Shown here: one piece after another, positions 56,550-64,000 of the stretch
How positions within the stretch are numbered: the stretch's first letter is position 1
Layout: each line of letters opens with the position of its first letter
Made by a program: the position numbers and the translations under genes
Notes under the pieces: generated by a model
Seen by the model: the letters and a program-made list of their open reading frames with translations, nothing else
Database searches by the model: none
What the model was told of the DNA's origin: nothing
Assembly (NCBI GenBank): GCA_029532625.1
Contig: JARFXM010000009.1
Location: 4,650,001-4,714,000, forward strand
DNA length: 64,000 bases
Direction of reading: 5' to 3'
Source: Lomentospora prolificans
Lineage: Eukaryota; Ascomycota; Sordariomycetes; Microascales; Microascaceae

Positions 56550-58760
56550 AAGCAGAGGTTGTATAAACGGATGAAAGAAAGATTGCGCGCCCGGGCACTA
56601 GGTGAACCTACAAAACCCCTTGTAGGCAAGAAGGAGAGATCGTGGGTCAAATCGTATCTGGTCATTGGCTATCATGGGTATAGGGCCATCGACCGTGATC
56701 GCTGGCTACTCAGGTGGTCTTGGAAAACACTGTGGGATCGTTGTCACAGGAGATCATCAAATTATAGGCACGGCGTTGCATTTTTTTTTCGGGTGTCCAG
56801 CTGGACTATTTGTTCTTATTATCATTTTACTAATACCACCGGCCGGGAGTATCTCCGAATTACGAAACACTACCTTATATTCTCTTCGAAGGAGGCTTGA
56901 TGCTAGTCGAATGGACAATTTCCACAGAGAGCTCCGTGAGTAGGGAGCTGTACAGGACCTCTCTGGGAATGAAACTGAGAGATACGCAGTCAGAGAGCTT
57001 AACAATCGCACGCGCTGTCGAACCTGGCGTCTGGTTTGTTTTTTGTAGTGGCTGGCTATCTGCAGGCCAAACTTACCGACATCGATGTGTGGGCTACACC
57101 AGTTCGTAGCAGGCGTGGAAGGTCCCGTGCCCACGATCAGATCATCAACAATGGCTTGCATACGTTGCCCCTTGAGGGCGAAGATATTCAGAGATACCCA
57201 GATTAACCAGGCCGGAACCGCATGAGCTAATTGTGTTCTGAGCAGAGACGGAGTTAGAGAAACGCGATTTTCATGGTGACGATGAAGGCGTCAGGGCCTG
57301 AGACAAATATCTCGTTCCTATCCCGAAGTTGGAAAGGGTTTCCTGGTCTTGACACCCACGATGGTTCACTTCGGCGTGGTCATGGTATTGACTTTTTTCC
57401 CCTCAGTTGACATGTTGCATCACATGGATGGTATGAAAGGGACAGTAAAATAGCGGATTCTAACGGAGGAAGAGCCCATCATATTCCCGCTGGCTGCACC
57501 GCATTAATTCGTGGCGTAGTCAGCGCTGGGCACTACTTCAGGCACTGGCAGACGTTGTCGCCGCTACAGTTCTCGTGGAGGGTCATGGGTTCGGGTGTCG
57601 ATCAGCGCGGAGGTGAAGGGCACGAAGAAAATGAAAATAGCCCGCCAGAGAAGGTGCAGCTGGGGGCGAGAGGGCACAAGACTGCGCCGCACGAATAATT
57701 CACACCCCGCCGTATACCGATGCGACCCTCCGAGTGGCAGGTTGAGCCCGGATTCGCGGATGCGGTTAACGGGTGACTCGTCCTTACATCTCGAAAATAA
57801 TCCGGGACCTTGGAAAAATCGTGTGCATGGAAGGAGCAGTTCTTGTCGTGACGTCACCTGATGGTGACAAGTTTTCAAGAAGCTTTTGGCGAAGGTACGA
57901 ACAAGGAAGCTCCATCATGCTAGCTGGGAGCTTGGAGATGCGGTAGCATCAACTAGGCACTTTTGCCTAATGGAGAAGCGCGAACCTGATCCTGAGCCAG
58001 CTGGCAATGTATCGGGGGTTTGGCTTAGTGCCATGGTGACCGATCTTCGGCAATCGAAAACGCCAAGCTTCTTTGGAAGGATGGTCATCATCGCCCTTTA
58101 CATCTCTCTCCAAATTCATGAACGAACCGGGGTGTTTTATTGGGAAAATGAACCAGGAATCCCACACCAGGAATCTTGCATTCGAGCCAGCTGAAATGAG
58201 GGAGCATGAGGTAGCTTGTGTCTGAGTGGCGGGCGGCGCTATCGACATCGGTATGTTGGGGCGTCAACTAGTGGTCTAGCTGGAAGATTGGATCCACCAG
58301 GCCTCTCCCCGTCTACACCCTGCCCTCTTTTTAGATGTATTTGAAGCCCGTCTCGGACACAGCAGTCGATCATGCTTCCCTTTTCTGGAATACTTCTCAG
58401 CCGCAGATCGTTTCCCGTTTCCGAGGACGACAACTTGGGCAACATTGAGACACACTAAGCGCTCTAGTGGTTGCATTCTGGGGTCATAAGAGTCGCTTTT
58501 GTTGCGAATGTCGCAGACTGAGCTATCAAAGGCTGACATCCTGAGAACCTTGATGCTTCAGCCCGTGGATCAGCTCGGGGACTCGCTGTGCTGTGACAGG
58601 GCCCATATAACTCACACGACCTTTCTTCTGGCATTCCAGTCCTGGTGAATAACCTCATCCTCTCCGCTACCTGTATAACCTAGATATACCGTGACGGAAA
58701 TTTCCATAGCTTCATCTCACAGAACCCTTTTACATACGGATTATCATCATATCTAGCAGC
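56550..58760. other. Intergenic region upstream of GH64 gene
   Basis: It lies between two plus-strand genes. A palindromic TGACGTCA lies at 57849-57856, about 900 bp upstream of the GH64 ATG. Open frames up to 134 codons show no domain. Confidence 0.55.
57849..57856. promoter_or_regulatory. CRE-type TGACGTCA palindrome
   Basis: An exact 8-bp ATF/CREB site upstream of the GH64 gene. Fungal ATF1/AtfA-type bZIP factors, which respond to stress, bind this sequence. Function here is untested. Confidence 0.35.
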
Positions 58761-60101
58761 ATGCCGAAGAAGCTTAAAAGCATAGTTAGTCGCCTCCGCG
58801 ATAAGGTGAACAAATCTCTTACACAAGACTCCCAAAAAGCTACGACTCCAGCACCCCAAGCAACTCAAGCGCAGCAACCTGTCCCAGAACAACAGAAGCT
58901 TGCAGCCACAGCTCCTTCAGAGAACCAAGTTATCAAAACCATGGCTCACTCCGGGACAGACCCAACCCTCAACATTGTTCTCAAAAACAATACTAGATCA
59001 TCCAACCTGTATGCTCATGTTACCGGACTGGCTTTCGACAGGAGGAACGCCCCGTTCTTCCTACAGTCCGACGGGGTTACTGCGTACTACCCAGAATCTC
59101 CCGCCGCTGTTTTAAGCCCCCTGCCTGTCAACTGCGCCATCTCCTTGGGAGCTCCTGGTAGCTCTAGAACCATTACCGTCCCGCGCCTTGCCGGTGCACG
59201 CATTTGGTTTTGTGAAGACGGCCCGTTGACCTTCTTCCTCAATCCCGGACCGGCCATTGTTGAGCCTTCGGTCCATAACCCGTCCGACCCTAACTATAAC
59301 CTGAGCTGGGGGTTCGCTGAGTTCACATACAATGACTTCCAACTCTTCGTCAATGTGTCGTATGTCGACTTTTTGAGCATTCCCGTCTCGCTTACTCTCG
59401 AGACCAAAGCTGGGGAGAAAATGGTGGTCGAGGGTTTACCTGCTAACGCCCTCGACACGGTCTGTGCCAAGCTTCTTGAACAAGATGCGCGCGACAAAGC
59501 CGGCTGGTCCCGCCTTGTCGTCCGCAAGCCCAACGGTGCCAACCTTCGCGCTTTGAGTCCCAACTCGGGCATTATTTCATCAGGCGGCACCCTGTTTAAA
59601 GATTACTACACCGCCTACGTTAACGCCGTGTGGGAGAAGTACCGAAATACGACGTTGACCATCAATACGCAAAACGGGAACTGGGGTAACGTCAACGGTC
59701 GTGTAACCAGCGACGGCTTGCTCACTTTTGACGGCGGCGTCGGCAAAGGCTTCCCAAAGCCAGCGGCTGTCGACATTTTCAACTGCGACACGGGGCCTTT
59801 TGCTCGGGGCTCCGGCTGGACGGAGCTTCGGGGGAATGTGGGCGCCCGGTTGGCCGCCGGGTTCAACAGGTCAACGCTCCTAACCAATAACCAGCATCCC
59901 GAGGGAGACAAGGTCGAGAGCTACTACAAGGAACCCGTGACGAACCATTATTCGAGGATTTGCCACGAGACTAGCATTGCTGGGAGGGGCTACGCATTCC
60001 CTTATGATGACGTTGGCCCGTCGAACGGGGTTGACCAGTCTGGGTCACTCTTCCATTCGGAGCCAAAGCTCCTTACCCTTGGCGTTGGTGGAGGATTCTA
60101 A
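58761..60101 (+). CDS. GH64 family endo-beta-1,3-glucanase, no signal peptide
   Basis: Single-exon gene of 446 aa. Residues about 65-446 form a complete GH64 thaumatin-like glucanase domain, the family that cuts beta-1,3-glucan into laminaripentaose. Key blocks: LNIVLKNNTRSSNLYAHVTG, RIWFCEDGPLTFFLNPG, SWGFAEFTYNDFQ and the closing HSEPKLLTLGVGGGF. Glu187 and Asp203 are 16 residues apart, the spacing of the catalytic Glu154/Asp170 pair described for bacterial laminaripentaose-producing glucanase. The first 60 residues are basic then Gln/Ala/Pro-rich (MPKKLKSIVSRLRDKVNKSL at the start), with no hydrophobic core, so no classical secretion signal. A second in-frame ATG (Met61) gives the domain alone, also without a signal. 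Either the enzyme is intracellular, or it leaves by another route. Confidence 0.93.
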   Translation: MPKKLKSIVSRLRDKVNKSLTQDSQKATTPAPQATQAQQPVPEQQKLAATAPSENQVIKTMAHSGTDPTLNIVLKNNTRSSNLYAHVTGLAFDRRNAPFFLQSDGVTAYYPESPAAVLSPLPVNCAISLGAPGSSRTITVPRLAGARIWFCEDGPLTFFLNPGPAIVEPSVHNPSDPNYNLSWGFAEFTYNDFQLFVNVSYVDFLSIPVSLTLETKAGEKMVVEGLPANALDTVCAKLLEQDARDKAGWSRLVVRKPNGANLRALSPNSGIISSGGTLFKDYYTAYVNAVWEKYRNTTLTINTQNGNWGNVNGRVTSDGLLTFDGGVGKGFPKPAAVDIFNCDTGPFARGSGWTELRGNVGARLAAGFNRSTLLTNNQHPEGDKVESYYKEPVTNHYSRICHETSIAGRGYAFPYDDVGPSNGVDQSGSLFHSEPKLLTLGVGGGF

Positions 60102-61161
60102 TGCTACTGATATCTTGTACGGGCTATCTTTATATTGTTTGGATACTTGATATTTTGTGGGCTTATGTACAGCTTCTCTTTTTGGCCGGCTTTCTTGGTT
60201 TCTTTACTAGCATTTCGACTGGCCTCTACCTCAAGTACACAGACAAAGAGGTGTAGCCACTATTTATGACGATAGTTCCCATGATGCTGCTTTTTAAATA
60301 TTTCAACTTTGCATAATTGCACAAGTCATATTTACCATAACCGTAACCCTCACAGGTGGCTTTTTCCACTTTCATCAGAGAACACTACGAAAAGATCATG
60401 CATCAAATCCATCCAAAATGCACGACATGCGCCCTCGATTGGTGTTCGTGCGGCAAATGAACCCCTGAGCACATCTCCGCCCTAAACCAATCACCATCCA
60501 AAGCCGCACCTCCGCCGCCCTGGTCACCGGCGTCCACGGCCAACCACATCGCCGCAACAACCCTCTCCTTAAAAGAACCCCAACTTTCTTGGGTGAAATT
60601 TAAAACTCCCGAGGCTTTTCTTCATCCTGGGCCTATACTGGAAGAGGGTGCACAGGGTCCCTCAAGGTTAGCTCCTCGGTGCTACTGGAGTGGTGATCGT
60701 CGAATCCCCTCTGTACGTGCTCAGCTCAACGGCCAAATAGGGTATAGGACGAGCAAGGGACCGGCCGCGTGCGTCGTAGAAGTGCAACCCTGACCGTTGT
60801 GTGCTGATTTGCCGTGATATTTACATTGCGCCTCCATGCGACCCATAGCGTTGGGTTTGAATCCCCTCCAGTCACACTGAGAGCTGCTCGGGTGAGAGAA
60901 TCGAGGGGAAGGGGGATGGTCTTTTATAGAGAGCGTGCCCACCCTGATCTTGTGCTCGAGATAGTCGTGTTCGGTGTTTGTCCTTGCAGCATCTCTAGCA
61001 AACCTCTCACTTATAGTCATTCCTTACAACTTCCGAGCCTTGCTCGCCACGACTAGCAGCGACCCTTCCGCTGCAGCCATTCTTTCGCGTTTACGCTACG
61101 AATTGCTTAATTCCCATCCTTTTTTGAAGTGAACTCAGTCACTCATTTTTGCTTTTTTGTC
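60102..61161. other. Intergenic region upstream of the 622-aa surface protein
   Basis: It holds the GH64 3' UTR and the promoter of the next gene. A TTTTATAGAG at about 60920-60929 is a weak TATA candidate. A 20-codon frame at 60398-60460 with a CxxC..CxC pattern is too short to support. Confidence 0.55.
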
Positions 61162-63238
61162 ATGTTTACCCGAGTTTTCAGGCCTATCGCTGTGGCTCTT
61201 GTGGCAGGCTCGTTCTGCGCCGCGAGCCCCACTGCTATGGACGTCAAGATACTTAATGAACTTGCCGTGCGAGATCCTATGGAGATTACACGAAGCGGAC
61301 ATCTCGAAAAGAGGCTGTCTGCCGATTTTTCTCTCGAGAGACAATGGAACGACGAGGTGTTGTTTGGCGGGTAAGTGCGTTCTACAAGCATGCTAAGATA
61401 TCCAAGAGGGAACAGCCCGGACTAACGCATAATATTCGCAAACTGAATATAGCTCCTGGACCGAGGTCGATGAGTTGGAGCCTAAGCACGTCAACCTACA
61501 AGTTACTTGTCTGGAATGTTGGACGAAGGGCACCGTCACCGCGAAGCTTACCACCGAGGACGTCTTTGAACCGGTCGTACGCCTTGAGTTTGACGAGGTC
61601 GAAGCCTACGTCGATGTCGGCATCAAGGCGAGCGCGGGCGCTACCTACGCCATCGATCTATTCAGCTCGAACTCACCTATCGGCCTCGGTCTGCCCGGCC
61701 TCGATATCGGACTTGTGTTCCATTTGGACTTGGTCTTTAGCTTGGCGGCTGAGGTTGACTTGACCGGTGGATTCTACGTCAAGGTTGCCCCTGGGTCATT
61801 TTTGGAGACGGACGTCTTTTCTGGAGACATTGTCGATCATCTCTTGTGAGTGACGGGCTTTGCGACGGATTCACCCAAACGTGCCGCCCTTCACCGACTA
61901 ACATGTACTGTGTCTAGTGATGGAATCGGCACTAAGTCTATACCGGTCGAGGTAAAGACTGGTACTGGCACTTTTAAGGCCAGCCTTCGTCTCCGTGTGC
62001 AATGCGGAGTGGAAGCGGATATTGATCTTATTGGACTCGGCGCTGGCGCTCTCGTTGGCATCTACGCTAACATTGTCGAATTCGTCACTGTTCTGGATTC
62101 TACTCCCGAGTGCGCGCTTGTAAGTTACTCCGTTTCAATGCTTTCCGCGCCTGTCTAACTTTTCAACTTGCAGCAAACTCGTGAGTGGTTCGACCTAAAT
62201 GTCGGTGCTTTTGCCCGTTTCGACGTCGTGGTCGATTTCACGCGGATCGGTGCCGTCCCTACAGTCTCGACAACACTTGTGAATTCGCCTACTTGGACGC
62301 AATGTCTCCTCGACGGGACACCTATTCAAACGAATGCCGCCGGCCCCGACAGCCCCGACGGAACGCAGCTGGAGATCAGCCCTCCCGTTCCACTCCCGGC
62401 CTCGGTTCTTGAGTCAGACCTGCCAACTTCGTCGCAGGCAGCGGCCTCTTCCTTCAGCACCGTCTTCGTACATACCCTGGCTCGAGGCTCCAACTTCACT
62501 GCTACTGTTTCTGATGTTGCTAGCACGGCGATCGCAGGTTATACCTCAGATACCCCAACCAGCGAATCTCTTGATAGAAGCGTTACGAGCGCGGCCAAAT
62601 CTGATCTTGTTACTTCAACCGTCTTTTCCACGACTGTCTATACAATCACTAGCTGCGCCGCTGATGTTATTAACTGCCCGGCTAGCTGGGAGCAACAGAT
62701 CATTGTCACCCGCACTGTCAACTCCTTCACAACCGTGTGTCCCTCTGGGGCCGAGGTGACCTTTCCCGCGGAGGTGCCTTCAGCTGCGCCTTCCTCCCAG
62801 GCTGCCGGCTCACCTTCTAACGCTAGCGAAGATGACGCTGTCGCTTACGTACACATCATCACGGATCTTGTGGTTCTTGTGCCCTGTGAGACACCTATTG
62901 TGAACTCGTTCGTCGAGCCTACCACGAGGAAGCCGCCGACACAGCATACGATAATGTTCGAGGAGCCTTTGGCTAGCGTAGTGCCCGCGAATGTGCCAGT
63001 CGTCATAGCCGGGGTTGATTTGGATGTTGATGTAGTTGGTGGTGCTTCGTCAGTCTCGAGGGCGGGGAATGGCACGGTGGCTACGCCGAGCGGCTACAGG
63101 AGTGGTAGCGCGGATCCTACTGGCAGTGTGGTTGATAACGTTGCGAAGCCATCGGAGCCTATTATTGCGGGTGCTAGCAGGGTTGGTGCTACGATTGGGG
63201 GATTCATCGCAGGTTTGGCTATTCTCCATTTTCTGTAA
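61162..63238 (+). CDS. GPI-type secreted surface protein with Cys-containing beta-rich domain
   Basis: Four exons: 61162-61370, 61453-61845, 61918-62119 and 62174-63238, joining to 622 aa. Residues 1-20 are a signal peptide (MFTRVFRPIAVALVAGSFCA). A short pro-region ends at Lys50-Arg51, a Kex2-type site. Residues about 75-300 form a beta-rich domain with CLECW and VQCGVEADIDL and few Cys, a type found in many fungal secreted proteins without known function. A Ser/Thr/Pro-rich stalk follows. Near residues 445-480 is the fungal adhesin-like pattern FSTTVYTITSCAAD with VINCPASW and TVCPSG. The end ATIGGFIAGLAILHFL fits a GPI signal. It may take part in wall structure or adhesion; neither is shown by the sequence alone. 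Confidence 0.87.
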
Positions 63239-64000
63239 TGGAATATTAGCAGCTTTGGAACCTCATGTAATGATAAATCAGAACTGGAGTAATATAGCGT
63301 GTAGAAATGTCGGCGTCGACGATTAACATTTTCCCCTTCGCTCGCTCTGATGTACCACGAGATGAATTGATGTTGGCTTCTCCCACCTCTATGAACTCGG
63401 TGACGGGTAGACAACAAGTAGCATCATTATTCCGCAACATCACTGACTCAAGCTGAAGTCGCTTGGATGGAACAAATAGTCGGCCGTTTTCGATGACCGA
63501 CAGACTCTTCCACTAACTGCCGCCTGCTCTTCGGGGCGCAGTAGTGAGCTAGGCTTGGCACATCCCAGCTCATTTCTCGGCCGGAAGATGGAAAGACGGC
63601 CGTCGGGGGCTAAATTTCCCCGACCGGGTCCCACCAAAACTATCTCAAAATCTCAAGCAGTACGATCGTGCATCTCGAACAGCCAAAGCGCTGTTAGGTG
63701 ATGGTAGCACTCCGCTGTCCTGTCCACCGCAATATGTGACCGATAGCTATCGAGTGCGGCTGGCGATGAACATTGTCACATTTAACACACCAGGCATAGA
63801 TGCGACCCGATCTAACTCGATGAAACCCTCGAATACAACGCCAAGGAGCTACTCGTGGAAGACACGTGAGCGACAACAACTGAAAAGGACGGCGCCATGA
63901 GGTCTGTGAAGGGAGGTAGAAGAGGCCCGGCCCGATTCTACCCATACTCGTTTTCCGAAGCTGCGTGTCGATGTTGTGGGATGAGCGGGGGAACAATGCC
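63239..64000. other. Gene-free right end of window
   Basis: This holds the 3' region of the surface-protein gene. A 100-codon open frame on the minus strand (63694-63996) has no recognisable domain and runs close to the window edge, so a partial gene cannot be excluded. Confidence 0.45.

Noticed and set aside
60398..60460. 20-codon frame with CxxC and CxC pattern
   Set aside because: Too short and isolated; no signal peptide or conserved context.

Overview
The window is nuclear DNA from a filamentous ascomycete (Pezizomycotina, most likely Sordariomycetes). Genes carry short introns (about 50-190 bp) with GTRNGT-type donors and YAG acceptors. Start codons have fungal contexts. The products are fungal orthologues of housekeeping proteins. 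No bacterial or organellar features, rRNA genes, convincing tRNA genes, CRISPR arrays or intact transposons were found. I built fifteen gene models. For the thirteen spliced ones I derived the exon joins by hand and checked that the reading frame closes; two models (neurochondrin-like and NFKBIL1-like) and the GH64 gene are single-exon.

Layout: 0-3.5 kb, no gene seen. 3.5-10.4 kb, VMA22-like V-ATPase assembly factor (+), neurochondrin-like protein (-) and a CLC chloride channel/antiporter (+) divergent from it. 10.7-19.9 kb, three minus-strand genes in a row: DNA ligase I, pyruvate dehydrogenase E1 alpha, and an F-box/8-WD protein of the Cdc4/FBW7 class. 19.9-24.4 kb, no gene. 24.4-27.8 kb, a ZIP9/Atx2-like metal transporter (-) divergent from an NFKBIL1-like Arg-rich protein (+). 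28.7-29.3 kb, a small GPI-type wall protein (-). 29.3-34.9 kb, no gene. 34.9-39.9 kb, AVO1/Sin1 of TORC2 (-) divergent from a histidine-phosphatase family protein (+). 39.9-48.7 kb, a large gene-free interval ending in a pyrimidine-rich leader. 48.7-49.8 kb, a Myb-like fungal regulator (+). 52.3-54.1 kb, IWR1 (-). 55.6-63.2 kb, three plus-strand genes: a CBM48 protein with a C-terminal amphipathic helix, a leaderless GH64 beta-1,3-glucanase, and a 622-residue GPI-type secreted protein.

Most genes are unrelated housekeeping functions: genome replication, RNA polymerase II import, carbon metabolism, SCF-type protein turnover, TORC2, and vacuole/Golgi ion balance. The 55-63 kb end is the most accessory-like part: a glycogen/starch-binding module, a beta-glucanase and a surface protein on one strand. 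No single new system stands out. The best leads are the CBM48-helix protein, the leaderless GH64 with an intact catalytic pair, the uncharacterised surface protein, the Myb-like regulator with its long upstream region, and two introns whose retention would keep the frame open (LIG1, IWR1). All gene boundaries are from reading splice signals by eye; no search or transcript data were available.
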